The notes beneath the pieces were generated by a model. It did no database searches. It was not told the origin of the DNA and was given only the letters and a program-made list of their open reading frames with translations. The translations under genes were made by a program, and so were the position numbers. This document shows, piece after piece, positions 26,435-37,652 of a stretch of DNA of 64,000 nucleotides. The DNA is from Pseudanabaena sp. PCC 6802 (GTDB lineage: Bacteria > Cyanobacteriota > Cyanobacteriia > Pseudanabaenales > Pseudanabaenaceae), in the NCBI RefSeq assembly GCF_000332175.1, contig NZ_KB235910.1, forward strand, positions 736,278 to 800,277. Direction: 5' to 3'. Numbering within the stretch: position 1 is the first letter of the stretch; each line of letters opens with the position of its first letter.

Positions 26435-27332
26435 CCAGATTTATAGTGGGATACTGGAACTGAAAGCCGTACTGTGCTGCCTTTTTGGGCAGTACCTTTT
26501 GCCCTTCCAAGGCCAGGATGGAAGCTTCACCCAGCAGAGCTTGCAACGCAAACGCAGGTACGGGTAATGGGGCAGGGCGCTTCACCACCTTGGCTAAAGC
26601 TTGGGTAAATTCCTCATTAGTAACAGGGTGAGGAGTCGTAGCGTTAACCGCCCCTTTAATTTGCTCGTTTGTAAGAGCAAAAATAATCAGATTCACCAGA
26701 TCGTCGCGGTGAATCCAGGACAACCATTGCTGGCCGGAGCCAAGCTTGCCGCCCGCACCCAACTGGAAGATAGGCAGGACTTTACCTAAAAAGCCACCCA
26801 AACCCATGACAATGCCGTTGCGTAGTTTGACGACCCTCACTCCTAATGCCTCAGCCGCATCGGCTTCTGCTTCCCAAGCTTTGCACACCCCGGCGAGAAA
26901 ATCGTTGCCTCCCAAACTGTATTCGTCGAATTCCTGGGTTGGGTCGGTACCGTAGTAGCCAACGGCTGAAGCATTCACTAACACCTTGGGTTTAGGCGAG
27001 GCCATCTTCATCGCCTCTACAATTTGGCGCGTTCCAAGCTGACGGCTTCGTAGAATTTCCTGCTTGCGGGACTGACTCCAGGGTGTCTCGGAAAGCGGCG
27101 CTCCAGCTAAATTTACAACGGCATCGCAGTCAGAAAATATTTTGCCCCATTCACCGGCAACGGTTGGGGTATAGCCGATCGCATCTACGTTTGGAAAAAC
27201 TGCTTTGGGAAATTGGCGCGTTGCTTTTTGGGTATTGCGCGTCAAGATGACGACAGCATGACCGATCGAGTTTAACTGCTCTACTAATCTCATGCCTACA
27301 AACCCAGTAGCACCAGCTACTACAACCTTCAT
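26415..27332 (-). CDS. TIGR01777 family NAD-dependent epimerase/dehydratase
   Basis: 305 residues. Rossmann start VVVAGATGFVGMRLVEQL, NLAGAPL, active-site-type YYG (ASAVGYYG), then the C-terminal DUF1731-like part (NATTPHPVTNEEFTQALAKV, GEASILALEGQKVLPKKA). Related to E. coli YfcH and the cyanobacterial SulA-like protein tied to cell division. Reaction not established. Inferred ancestral first gene of a TIGR01777-DUF4440-trpD operon, now separated by the islet. Confidence 0.88.
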   Translation of the reverse strand: MKVVVAGATGFVGMRLVEQLNSIGHAVVILTRNTQKATRQFPKAVFPNVDAIGYTPTVAGEWGKIFSDCDAVVNLAGAPLSETPWSQSRKQEILRSRQLGTRQIVEAMKMASPKPKVLVNASAVGYYGTDPTQEFDEYSLGGNDFLAGVCKAWEAEADAAEALGVRVVKLRNGIVMGLGGFLGKVLPIFQLGAGGKLGSGQQWLSWIHRDDLVNLIIFALTNEQIKGAVNATTPHPVTNEEFTQALAKVVKRPAPLPVPAFALQALLGEASILALEGQKVLPKKAAQYGFQFQYPTINLALAQIV

Positions 27333-28929
<1,597 letters not shown>

Positions 28930-28943
28930 AATCTAACAATTAA

Positions 28944-28966
28944 GAGGGCGAACGTAGTTCGCCCTC
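28944..28966. terminator. Hairpin between convergent sqdB and PPC-protein genes
   Basis: GAGGGCGAAC-GTA-GTTCGCCCTC, a perfect 10-bp stem with a 3-nt loop 15 bp after the sqdB stop. Placed between two convergent genes, it can serve both; there is no long T-run. Confidence 0.65.
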
Positions 28967-28989
28967 CATTGTGTTGATAATCTGGTAGT

Positions 28990-30039
28990 TTAACGCAAGC
29001 GCGAAGAAGAGCTAATCGTTAGTCGATAATTGCCGCGATCGCCAGGTCTTAATGAATTGACCAGAACCTTATAGGTGCCGCTTTTCGGTAGGCGGTACTC
29101 CAATGCAGCATTGCGATCGCCGATGGAGTTGTCATTGCTAGCGAGAACGCGATCGTCAGAGTCGAGCAAAAAAATGACTGGGAAGAAGCTAGAACTGCTG
29201 ACCCTGACCGTAACGAGGCGATCCTGCTCCCCCTGAAACTCGGAAATATTGTAGGGGCTATTATCCTGAATGAGCCTGGAACTACGAGCGTCCAGTTCTT
29301 CTATGCGATCGACACTGTAAAGATTAGAGTCTCTCTCGACCACCACACTGTAACGTCCGGTCTGTTTGGTATCGCCATTGCTTGCCAAGATCGTGTAGAT
29401 GCCAGTTTCAGGCAATTTGATATTCACCTGCGCCACTCTCTGTCTAGTGGCGTTATCATCAGCGGCGATTACCTGACGCTCTGGATCTAGCACGATCAGA
29501 TAGGGGCTTAGTTGCCAGTCACCTGGCTTGCCACCGATCAACTTAGCGACAATTGGCTGATTAGCTTTGCCCTGAAATTGATAGATGTGCATTGGTCTGC
29601 CACTGCTGCGAAAGCTGTTGTCACCCAGGACGCAGTGTACGACTTCACCATACCTAATCCGGCGAATCGCTCTGATATGACCTTCTTCATCGCAACTCAC
29701 CACACCACTGGGTAGGGGCGGTCGAGGGCGTGTTTCTACAACGGTTTGCGGTGGTGGGCCTGGCTCGTACACGGGTAGGGGATCGTAACTTTGGTTACTT
29801 ACACTGGTAGATTGGGCACGAGGGGACTGAACGGCAGCTAGTTCTGGCTCCGGTATCCTATTGACGGGAACTGGAACAGCAGCAGGTGGCTGGGGTGCCG
29901 GTACCCTTGGCTTTGGAACTTCAGTCGGGACGGCATTTGCCAACGAAGCTGTAGCAAGAACTAGCAGACAATCAAGTACAAAAGTTGCCAAGCCTAGGTT
30001 TAGCAAGTACTTGTGTTTTTTAAGGATGTCTCTGGGCAT
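28990..30039 (-). CDS. Exported protein with two PPC (pre-peptidase C-terminal) domains
   Basis: 349 residues. Signal peptide (LNLGLATFVLDCLLVLATASLANA), a proline-rich linker (about 38-105), then two beta-sandwich PPC-like repeats (YQFQGKANQPIVAKL...SPYLIVLDPERQVIAADDN...LPETGIYTILAS, and ISEFQGEQDRLVTVRV...FPVIFLLDSDDRVLASND...LPKSGTYKVLVNS). Such domains bind surfaces or help secretion. No enzymatic domain is present. Periplasmic or extracellular. Confidence 0.85.
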   Translation of the reverse strand: MPRDILKKHKYLLNLGLATFVLDCLLVLATASLANAVPTEVPKPRVPAPQPPAAVPVPVNRIPEPELAAVQSPRAQSTSVSNQSYDPLPVYEPGPPPQTVVETRPRPPLPSGVVSCDEEGHIRAIRRIRYGEVVHCVLGDNSFRSSGRPMHIYQFQGKANQPIVAKLIGGKPGDWQLSPYLIVLDPERQVIAADDNATRQRVAQVNIKLPETGIYTILASNGDTKQTGRYSVVVERDSNLYSVDRIEELDARSSRLIQDNSPYNISEFQGEQDRLVTVRVSSSSFFPVIFLLDSDDRVLASNDNSIGDRNAALEYRLPKSGTYKVLVNSLRPGDRGNYRLTISSSSRLR

Positions 30040-30335
30040 GATAAAAACTCACAGTCTCAGTTAAGGGAAATGCGTCGTTTCAACGCTAATTATGTACGCT
30101 GCAAAATTTAGCCATGCTAAATGCGGGAAAACCAGAAGAATGTTTTAATAACCACCCTGGTTTGCATTTTCCCACAGATGCACGATCCTGCTGGCTACTA
30201 TGACGCAACTTCGTAAATTTAGTTCGCAAATGCATGCGCTTGCTTGGATATTTAGCTACCTAATAGAGTCTTCAAGCAAATGGCAAGTATGGCAAAATAA
30301 CTTATATTCGCCTATAAAGTCAAGACAAGCTTTTT

Positions 30336-32057
30336 GTGATAGTTGGCACAATACTCCGCAATCGTTATCGGATTACTCGACAGCTTGGCAGCGGTGGCTT
30401 TGGTGTCACTTATTTAGCAGAAGATGAAGATTTACCAGGTAAACCCAAGTGCGTTGTCAAGCATTTCAAACCCAGGCATCCCAACCCATCGACCTTACCG
30501 ATCGCTAAAGGTTTATTCGATCGCGAAGCTAACGTTCTCTATAGACTCGGACAAGAACACGACCAGATTCCCAAGCTATACGCCCATTTTGAGGAGGATG
30601 GAGAATTTTACTTAGTCCAGGAGTACGTTCACGGTCATAATCTCGCCACAGAATTTAAGCAAGATCGGTGTTTGACCGAACCAGAGGTTTTTAATCTACT
30701 ATTTAGCATCTTGGGCGTGCTGTCAGTCGTCCATCAGCATGGCGTAATCCATCGGGATATTAAGCCACCGAATTTGATGCGCCGCTACCGCGATGGCAAA
30801 ATTGTCCTGATTGATTTTGGCGCAGTTAAAGAGGCCAGCACCTTAACGGTCGATGCTCAAGGCCAGACGAGTATCACTGTGGTGGTTGGCTCATCTGGCT
30901 ATATGCCCGACGAGCAAGCGAACGGCAAACCCAAACTATGCAGTGACGTTTATGCTGTGGGCATGATTGGGGTTGAGGCACTGACAGGTGTAGCGCCCAG
31001 CAAACTACCGGAAGACTCCGAGACAGGTGCAATTATCTGGCGCGATCGCACCAATGTCAGCGATAGTCTGGCGAGTGTTTTAGATAAGATGATCGAACCC
31101 CACTTTAGCCAGCGCTACCGCTCTGCTTCCGAAGCACTGCAAGCACTGCTCGCGGCGGCGGCAATAGCGACACCACATCGCACTGGCGATCGAGTTAGTG
31201 CCGCCATTAATACGGTCGATCCGCCGTTAACGGTACTGGATGCGGACACCGAACTGACTCGCAATCTTTCTGCTGACGACCTCTCCACATCTGACGTTCT
31301 TACCATGGCAGACAATGGAGATTCCTCAGAGATCGTTACCTCGGAAACCGTTATACTCAGCAATATTCCCACATCTATATCTCCAGGTTCAGCGCCGTTG
31401 CCTACCCACTTAATCGATACTCCCACCGCGATCGCTCATCCAACCGAGACTTCTGAGTTGCCAAGATCTTCGATTGTCGCTATAGCGCAGGACAAATTCG
31501 GCTACTATTTATCCTCTCTAGGATCGAAACGATTAATGTTGGGAATTGGAGGGATAGGCGCGGTAATTGCTGCCGTGCTTGTGAGCTTGAGCTTTTCTCA
31601 ACTATCTACACCAAATCGCTCAGAGGTTGAAACAACTAAACCCGTATCGCCCATCCCTACCAAAGTCACAGTGCCTGTAGCTCCTCCAAAAGTTAAGAAA
31701 GGGAAGATGGCTATGCCTGGTGGAACTACATATGAGGGAGAATTGGTAAATGGGAGGCCAAATGGTAAGGGTAAGATAATTGCAAAAACCTATAGCTGTG
31801 AGGGGAATTTTCGGAATGGAGCACTTAACGGACGGGGGTTTTGCAACTATAAGAACGGCGATCGCTACGAAGGAGAATTTAGCGATAATAAATTTAGCGG
31901 TCGCGGAAAAATTGCATATGCTTCAGGCATTCGCTACGAAGGAGAATTTAGCAATGATAACCTCAATGGCAAAGGAGTGCTGATTTATCAAGATGGTAGG
32001 CGAGATGAAGGCATCTGGAAAGATGGGGAATTAGTGGATCGTAAAAGCATTAAATAG
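30336..32057 (+). CDS. Serine/threonine protein kinase with C-terminal MORN repeats
   Basis: 573 residues from GTG 30336 (LRNRYRITRQLG follows at once). Kinase domain about 10-270: GSGGFGVTYLA, Lys in CVVKHF, HRDIKPPNLM, DFGAVKEAS, GYMPDEQANG. One membrane helix near 385-410 (LMLGIGGIGAVIAAVLVSLSF). The exported tail holds about five MORN repeats (TYEGELVNGRPNGKGK, GNFRNGALNGRGFCNYKNGDRYEGEFSDNKFSG split by strand turns). The kinase faces the cytoplasm and MORN the other side, so it may sense envelope lipids or proteins. Target unknown. The 296 bp upstream holds no other gene. Confidence 0.92.
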   Translation: MIVGTILRNRYRITRQLGSGGFGVTYLAEDEDLPGKPKCVVKHFKPRHPNPSTLPIAKGLFDREANVLYRLGQEHDQIPKLYAHFEEDGEFYLVQEYVHGHNLATEFKQDRCLTEPEVFNLLFSILGVLSVVHQHGVIHRDIKPPNLMRRYRDGKIVLIDFGAVKEASTLTVDAQGQTSITVVVGSSGYMPDEQANGKPKLCSDVYAVGMIGVEALTGVAPSKLPEDSETGAIIWRDRTNVSDSLASVLDKMIEPHFSQRYRSASEALQALLAAAAIATPHRTGDRVSAAINTVDPPLTVLDADTELTRNLSADDLSTSDVLTMADNGDSSEIVTSETVILSNIPTSISPGSAPLPTHLIDTPTAIAHPTETSELPRSSIVAIAQDKFGYYLSSLGSKRLMLGIGGIGAVIAAVLVSLSFSQLSTPNRSEVETTKPVSPIPTKVTVPVAPPKVKKGKMAMPGGTTYEGELVNGRPNGKGKIIAKTYSCEGNFRNGALNGRGFCNYKNGDRYEGEFSDNKFSGRGKIAYASGIRYEGEFSNDNLNGKGVLIYQDGRRDEGIWKDGELVDRKSIK

Positions 32058-32073
32058 CCGTCCTTATAGAACA

Positions 32074-34389
32074 CTAGGAATATGCTTTTCGGGAGAGCCA
32101 ACGGAGAGAAAGAGAACTGACGACAACGCTCACAGAGCTAAACGCCATTGCCATCCCTGCCATCATTGGATTCATGAGAATACCAAACTGAGGATAGAGA
32201 ATGCCTGCGGCAATGGGAATACCGATCGTGTTGTAGGCAAATGCCCAGAAAAGATTCTGACGGATTTTGCTAAAGGTGGCACGGCTGAGAGCGATCGCAT
32301 TTACGACATCGGTAATATCCTGGCGCATCAAGACAATATCGGCAGTGGAGATCGCCACATCCGTCCCCGAACTAAGGGCTATTCCTACTTCCGCACATGC
32401 CAGAGCGGGCGCGTCGTTAACTCCATCGCCCACCATTGCTACCCGTTGACCCTGCGACTGTAATTGCCTGATGGCAGCAGCTTTACCATCGGGCTTGACA
32501 TCAGCAATTACCCGCTCTAAAGGTAGGTTAGCCTGAGCCGCGATCGCTCTGGCGGCGGCATGGCGATCGCCAGTGAGCATCCATACCTGCAAGCCCATAT
32601 CTTGCAAAGTTTTGACCACTGAGATGGCTTCGGGTTTGAGCGTATCCCGGATGGCGATCGCGCCAAGCAGTTCCGGTAATTGTGGATTCTGTTCGGAGCC
32701 AAAGACTTGCGCGACAAATACTGGGGTCTTCCCATCATCTGCCAAATTGTTTGCTCGTTCCTGCCAGGAGTTATCTATATTGACACCCTCGCTTTGCAGC
32801 CAGGTCTGATTGCCAACCCAGATCCTGCGATCGCAAAATTCTGCCTTCACGCCACCACCACTGATGAGTTGGCAATCCTTCGCCATTTCCAGAACTAGGT
32901 CGTGCTGCTCGGCCTCAGCCACAATTGCTGCACCGAGGACGTGGTTAGCGCAAGCTTCGGAGCTTGCAGCCCATTTCAGCAACTCCAGACTCCGAGCGGA
33001 GCGCTCGGATGCATGTGAGTCGAGCGCGGGAACGATATCGGTGACTCTGGGCTTGCCCTCTGTCAGCGTACCAGTTTTATCAAACATAACCGCCGTCAGG
33101 TTATGCACTTTTTCCAGACTGGCACCGCCTTTGATTAAAATGCCTCGTTCTGCCCCCATCCCCGTACCAACCATAATGGCACTGGGCGTTGCCAGACCAA
33201 GCGCGCAGGGACAGGCAATCACCAACACCGAAATCGCATTTTTGAGGCTAAATACCAATTCGCGCTCGCCCAGCACCCACCAGAAGAGAAATGTCAGCGA
33301 GGCGATCGCCATCACCGTATAGGCAAAATAGCCTGCCACTCGATCGGCTAAATATTGGATCGGAGCTTTGCTGGCTTGCGCCTCTTCGACCAACGAGATA
33401 ATTCTGGCCAGGGTTGTTTGTTCTGCAGTTTGCATCACCTCTACTGTAATTGCACCGGTGAGATTCAGGGTTGCCCCCGTTACCCGCGCGCCTTCCTGCT
33501 TGACTGCGGGCAATGATTCACCCGTCAACATGGCTTCGTCAACGCTGGAGTTGCCCGCAATGACTTTGCCATCGATGGGAATCTTTTCGCCCGGTAACAC
33601 GAGAATGCGATCGCCAATTTGTAAATCTTCTACCGCCACCGATGCCTGTATGGGAGGCTCGGCACGACCGACTAACAATCTGGCAGTAGGTGGCTGTAAC
33701 TGCATCAAACTACTAATTGCTTCTGCTGCCCGCCTGCGCGCCCGTTGCTCTAGCGATCGCCCCAATAGGACAAAGCCCAATAACATTACTGGCTCTTCAA
33801 AAAAACAATGCCAACCTAACTTTGGCATTAAAAGTGCCGTCATACTGGCAGTGTAGGCGGCCAACGTCCCCATACCCACCAGAGAGTTCATATTGGGCGC
33901 GCGATACCAAAAGCCCTTCAGACCATCCCACCAGATCTGACGACCGGGGATTAATAAAGCGAGCGTGGCGATCGCGGCATGGGCGTACATGTTACTGAGT
34001 ACGGGCAGTTTAATTATGCCCATCGGCCCCAAATGCCCCAATACCGCCAGACCGATCAGAGCTAAAGCCAAAAATATATCCAGCGCCGCTCGATTTTGCT
34101 TGTCGTCAGCAACTTCTTGCAGCTTTATCTGCCTGCGTTCCTGTAGCTGGGCCACAAAACCTGCCGAGGCGATCGCTTCAGTCATGCTCGTTACGAATGC
34201 GGAGCGCTCGACTTCAGCATCGTGAACGACAGTAGCTTTTTCTGTCAGCAGATTAACTGTTGCTGCACTAACACCTGGGCAGGCTAACAGGCGCTTTTCC
34301 ACCAAGGCAACGCAGCCCGCACATTTCATGCCCTGGATACTGAGTGTGGTGGAAGTTAAAGCAGAAGAAGTTGATGGGGTTGTAGTCAC
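32074..34389 (-). CDS. ctaA: Copper-transporting P1B-type ATPase (CtaA-like)
   Basis: 771 residues. One N-terminal HMA domain ([15 protein letters not shown]), then P-type ATPase core: TGES, membrane metal site [11 protein letters not shown], phosphorylation site [47 protein letters not shown] plus HMA GMxCxxC indicates Cu(I). In cyanobacteria CtaA imports Cu for plastocyanin and PacS loads thylakoids; the [19 protein letters not shown] and [18 protein letters not shown] segments look more CtaA-like, so the symbol is tentative. Confidence 0.88.
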   Translation of the reverse strand: MTTTPSTSSALTSTTLSIQGMKCAGCVALVEKRLLACPGVSAATVNLLTEKATVVHDAEVERSAFVTSMTEAIASAGFVAQLQERRQIKLQEVADDKQNRAALDIFLALALIGLAVLGHLGPMGIIKLPVLSNMYAHAAIATLALLIPGRQIWWDGLKGFWYRAPNMNSLVGMGTLAAYTASMTALLMPKLGWHCFFEEPVMLLGFVLLGRSLEQRARRRAAEAISSLMQLQPPTARLLVGRAEPPIQASVAVEDLQIGDRILVLPGEKIPIDGKVIAGNSSVDEAMLTGESLPAVKQEGARVTGATLNLTGAITVEVMQTAEQTTLARIISLVEEAQASKAPIQYLADRVAGYFAYTVMAIASLTFLFWWVLGERELVFSLKNAISVLVIACPCALGLATPSAIMVGTGMGAERGILIKGGASLEKVHNLTAVMFDKTGTLTEGKPRVTDIVPALDSHASERSARSLELLKWAASSEACANHVLGAAIVAEAEQHDLVLEMAKDCQLISGGGVKAEFCDRRIWVGNQTWLQSEGVNIDNSWQERANNLADDGKTPVFVAQVFGSEQNPQLPELLGAIAIRDTLKPEAISVVKTLQDMGLQVWMLTGDRHAAARAIAAQANLPLERVIADVKPDGKAAAIRQLQSQGQRVAMVGDGVNDAPALACAEVGIALSSGTDVAISTADIVLMRQDITDVVNAIALSRATFSKIRQNLFWAFAYNTIGIPIAAGILYPQFGILMNPMMAGMAMAFSSVSVVVSSLSLRWLSRKAYS

Positions 34390-34840
34390 GATAATTGAAG
34401 TTACTTGGTCTATCTTGACCTATGATGCCATAAGCCCTATCTTGCATCTATAGCCCTAATACATGGGGTCGAGACAAAAGCGATCCGTCTCGGACAGAAT
34501 CACCTGGAAATTGTCTAATTTGCGATCGAGATCACTGCATTTAGCGGCATTTGTCGATAATTTGCGATCGGCATTGAGCAACCTGAAATTATTCAAGATT
34601 TAGTCCCGCAGACTGGCACGATCGCCAACATAAATCCATTAAAATTTAGAGATGCAAGTCGGATTGTAAAATATTATTTTCAAATTTTTTAAAGTAATTA
34701 AAGTAACTATTAACCACTAAAATTAACCAGACTCCGCTATTTATGTTGCCTTAATTTGCTCTTTCGACTCCCAGAAATATGCAGCTAGGGCTGTGCGATC
34801 GCCACTTTGTTCTGTGAATAACCACAATCTAAGCGCACCC
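34390..34840. other. 451-bp intergenic region
   Basis: Divergent upstream region of the copper ATPase and MBL-fold genes. AT-rich from 34600 to 34760. No gene, repeat or clear operator was recognised. Confidence 0.5.
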
Positions 34841-35758
34841 ATGTCCATAATTGACAGCCAATTTTCAATACATTTTTGGGGGGTGAGGGGTAGCATAGCT
34901 ACACCTGGCATTAGTACTGTCCGTTATGGTGGCAATACTCCTTGCGTGGAGATGCGCTGTCACGGCAAGCGTTTAATTTTTGATGGTGGTACGGGCATGA
35001 GGTCGTTAGGGCACGATCTGATGCGATATGTACCTGTGGAAAGCGATATTTTCTTTACCCACACCCATTGGGATCACATTCAAGGGTTTCCCTTTTTCAC
35101 ACCGGCATTTATTCAAGGTAATAAATTTAATATTTACGGTCGGCAAACGCCTAGCGGAGCAACCATTCAGGAAATTCTAGAGGGACAAATGCTGCATCCT
35201 AACTTTCCTGTGCCCCTAAGGGTAATGGCAGCATCGATGCAATTTCATAATGTGAAGCTCGGCGAGCCTATAGAACTTGGGAATGGTGTAATAGTAGAAC
35301 CTGGAGCGTTAAATCATCCTGGGGAAGCAACTGGTTATCGGGTAAGTTGGGGATCGCAAGTGGCAGTCTATGCCACAGATACAGAACATTTTCCCGATCG
35401 CCTCGATCCCAATCTCGTTTACCTGGCGCGCAATGCGGACGTGCTTATCCTTGACTGTACCTACACCGATGACGAGTACTGGTCGGAGAAATCGCCTAAA
35501 ATTGGTTGGGGGCATTCCACATGGCAAGAAGCAGTTAAAGTGGCAGAAGCAGCAAACGTGAAAAAACTAGCGATCTTTCACCACGATCCCTGTCATGACG
35601 ATGATATGTTGGATGCCATTGGAGAGCAGGCCAAAGAGAGGTTTCCAAATGCAGTGATGGCCAAAGAAGGGATGTCATTAGAGATTTCCGCTGGCGATCG
35701 AGATCGCGAGGCGGTGCTTTCTAGTTCAAGAGCAGGGGCTGTTGATCTGACTCACTGA
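34841..35758 (+). CDS. Metallo-beta-lactamase-fold hydrolase
   Basis: 305 residues from ATG 34841 (MSIIDSQFSIHFWGVRGS); an upstream in-frame GTG at 34793 adds 16 residues without family likeness. Metal sites: HTHWDHIQG, LNHPGEATGYRV, DTEHF, DCTYTDDEY, IFHHDPCHDDD. FWGVRGSIATPG at the start is typical of the group related to RNase Z/phosphonate-type phosphodiesterases. Two-metal hydrolase, cytoplasmic, substrate unknown. Confidence 0.85.
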   Translation: MSIIDSQFSIHFWGVRGSIATPGISTVRYGGNTPCVEMRCHGKRLIFDGGTGMRSLGHDLMRYVPVESDIFFTHTHWDHIQGFPFFTPAFIQGNKFNIYGRQTPSGATIQEILEGQMLHPNFPVPLRVMAASMQFHNVKLGEPIELGNGVIVEPGALNHPGEATGYRVSWGSQVAVYATDTEHFPDRLDPNLVYLARNADVLILDCTYTDDEYWSEKSPKIGWGHSTWQEAVKVAEAANVKKLAIFHHDPCHDDDMLDAIGEQAKERFPNAVMAKEGMSLEISAGDRDREAVLSSSRAGAVDLTH

Positions 35759-35782
35759 CAAAACCCCAAAAACCCTGATTCT

Positions 35783-36030
35783 TTATTCTTCGAGCCAGTG
35801 ATTTTGACAAACTTGCCAGCATCTCGCAATATCCCCACCCGTTCCAAGCGAGCTATCAGAGCGCAACCAGCCAGACTCAATATTGCCATCAGCACTTTCA
35901 ACAGTTATCGCCCCACCATCACCCGCATAGAAAACAGTCTGCACATTCGTGATCGCCACATCCTTAGTCCCCTTCACAATTACCTCACCAGAACTAGAGT
36001 TGAAACCAGTAGAGCCAAGTAGAACCGATC
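35783..36030 (-). pseudogene. Duplicated fragment of the adhesin repeat region
   Basis: The minus frame reads SVLLGSTGFNSSSGEIVV, KGTKDVAITNV, then GGAITVESADGNIESG, LRSDSSLGTGGDIA, and then loses frame. It matches the last repeats of the adhesin (RSDSSLGTGGDIAIDAGKFVKVTGSENIDG, about 39190-39265) almost base for base, but lacks two bases (catc[ga]tcgc), which causes the frameshift. A dead duplicate. Confidence 0.75.
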
Positions 36031-36127
36031 CACTGCATTGTAATCTTGGAGTTCACTTCATATACTACCGTATCTGATAGTGTTTAGCGGGATCGCACCA
36101 CCACTACCACCTATCCATCAATCTATA

Positions 36128-36160
36128 TTGGTGCCTTACGCTGTCGCTAACGCACCCTAC
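36128..36160. repeat. Short palindromic repeat
   Basis: GGTGCcTTACGCTGTCGCTAACGCACC, an imperfect palindrome of a type often dispersed in cyanobacterial intergenic DNA. It lies between the dead adhesin fragment and the exported-protein gene. Confidence 0.45.
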
Positions 36161-36170
36161 TTGGCCACTC

Positions 36171-36869
36171 CTAGCTAGATTTTCTGGGATAAATGATAGG
36201 ATACTCCTCTGGGTTACGCCGAGCACACGGTAAATTAACTTTAAAAACTAGGAGATTGAGTTTGTTATCTTCATATTTATACTCTGCTAAGTGGCTTCCA
36301 CAATCGCTTCCTCCAGCCCTAGAAAACATCCTAAAGGTTCTATTTTTTGGGTTGAATGTGGGAAGCCCAGCTACTGATTTTTTGGACACTTCTTTCAATA
36401 AACCGCCATCTTCTATTATAACTTCTTTTAGGGGCAAAGGTCTCAAACTAACTTTCTGGTTGGACTTTTCATAGATAAAAAATTCAAAATTACCTTGATA
36501 ACTTGCCCAAAAACAAAGTACTTCAACAAAAAATTTATTTTCCCCCACGCGAAATATGTTGAGTTGTCTATCTTTATTCTTTTTGAATTCCCTATCGAAG
36601 AAAGAACCTGTGTAATTGCAAATCTTAAATCTTTCTCGATTTGAGAAAACAAACGACCATATCTCTAATTTCTTTTCGGCGCTGGGTAAATAGTCTTTTA
36701 ATTTCTCTTTTTGTAATTCCACAAAGCTTTTCTGTGACGCAGGAACCTCTTGATTTCTTTTGGAAATCTCACACCCCTCACTTGCTCCTTTGAGTATAAA
36801 AGGTACAGTAAAAAGAATGGTGACAAAAGCTTTTAAGCAGAGATTATCGAGCATGTTTTGATTAGGCAT
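36171..36869 (-). CDS. Exported protein with DUF1176-like C-terminus
   Basis: 232 residues. N-terminal hydrophobic signal (LCLKAFVTILFTVPFILKGAS). The C-terminal block FNPKNRTFRMFSRAGGSDCGSHLAEYKYEDNKLNLLVFKVNLPC resembles the end of DUF1176 proteins (DCGssxxWxWdGkxFxLxxxxxxxxC). DNA here is visibly AT-richer than the flanking housekeeping genes. It starts 7 bp after the stop of the broken adhesin/GH19 gene, so it was probably co-transcribed with it and may have served it. Function unknown. Confidence 0.6.
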   Translation of the reverse strand: MPNQNMLDNLCLKAFVTILFTVPFILKGASEGCEISKRNQEVPASQKSFVELQKEKLKDYLPSAEKKLEIWSFVFSNRERFKICNYTGSFFDREFKKNKDRQLNIFRVGENKFFVEVLCFWASYQGNFEFFIYEKSNQKVSLRPLPLKEVIIEDGGLLKEVSKKSVAGLPTFNPKNRTFRMFSRAGGSDCGSHLAEYKYEDNKLNLLVFKVNLPCARRNPEEYPIIYPRKSS

Positions 36870-36875
36870 AAGGAT

Positions 36876-37652
36876 CTAGTTGATTAAGAATTGCTTTGCA
36901 TTTGCTAAATATACACGTCTTCTACTCAAGTAAGTGCGAGGCCCCTCTGTAACATCACCATTTACTATTAGAGTAATGTCTCGCAATATCTTTTCGCTAT
37001 TTATCCCAACATCTTGATCTGCTATTAAACTGAGATCTTGACCTTTAAAGATTTTCCAAAAATATCCAGCACTAAGGGTTGCTAAAGCCGGATTAGTCGC
37101 AACTTGCTTTGGGAAGGGATCAATAGTAAGAGTTTTTCCTAAGCCTAAGTAAAGTGTAAACGTCTCTTCCAGTAATCTGGATTAATCCTCTACCCTTAAA
37201 TCGCTTGCCATCTCCTGGTTCAGTGTTGCCAAGATCTAATCTTCCTTCGTATTCAGAACCATCAGCGTATTCCTCAGTCGTATTAAATGAATCTGCTTCC
37301 TGAATTAGCTGAGCAAAGAAGTGAGACTTCCTAATACCTGTATTGATAGTGTAGACAGCCATAACAACATTTAGATATGGAAGTAACTGACTGGCTAACT
37401 GTGAATTAGTCTCAGGAGCAATTTGAAGAAGCTGTTGTAATGTAACTTGAGGAGATAGACTAAGAGCTAGGCTTACTTGGGCAAATGGCGATCCTGTTGA
37501 AAGACCTGGTAGGAACGGGAGCATATCACTAATCACCTTATCCGTTACAGACTGGGAGCCATTACCTGCAATAATAAAGGGCATTCTGATTTGAATATTA
37601 TTCCAATCACAGTCAGCAACAAAGGCATGAATTCCACTGCTCGCATCAAAGG
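36876..37652 (-). pseudogene. GH19 chitinase-like C-terminal part of a broken adhesin gene
   Basis: Minus-strand reading from the IS edge gives FDASSGIHAFVADCDWNN, a linker, then a GH19-type lysozyme/chitinase domain: HFFAQLIQEADSFNTTEEY, YEGRLDLGNTEPGDGKRF, GRGLIQITGRDVYT. One extra base near 37150 shifts the frame. After it the domain continues as YLGLGKTLTIDPFPKQVAT, NPALATLSAGYFWK, INSEKILRDITLIVNGD, to TAG at 36876. GH19 domains cut chitin or peptidoglycan-like glycans. The frameshift kills the product unless bypassed. Its 5' part lies across the IS element. Confidence 0.75.

Noticed and set aside
32810-33856. Plus-strand frames opposite the copper ATPase
   Set aside because: Shadows in a high-quality CDS; no ribosome site or motif.
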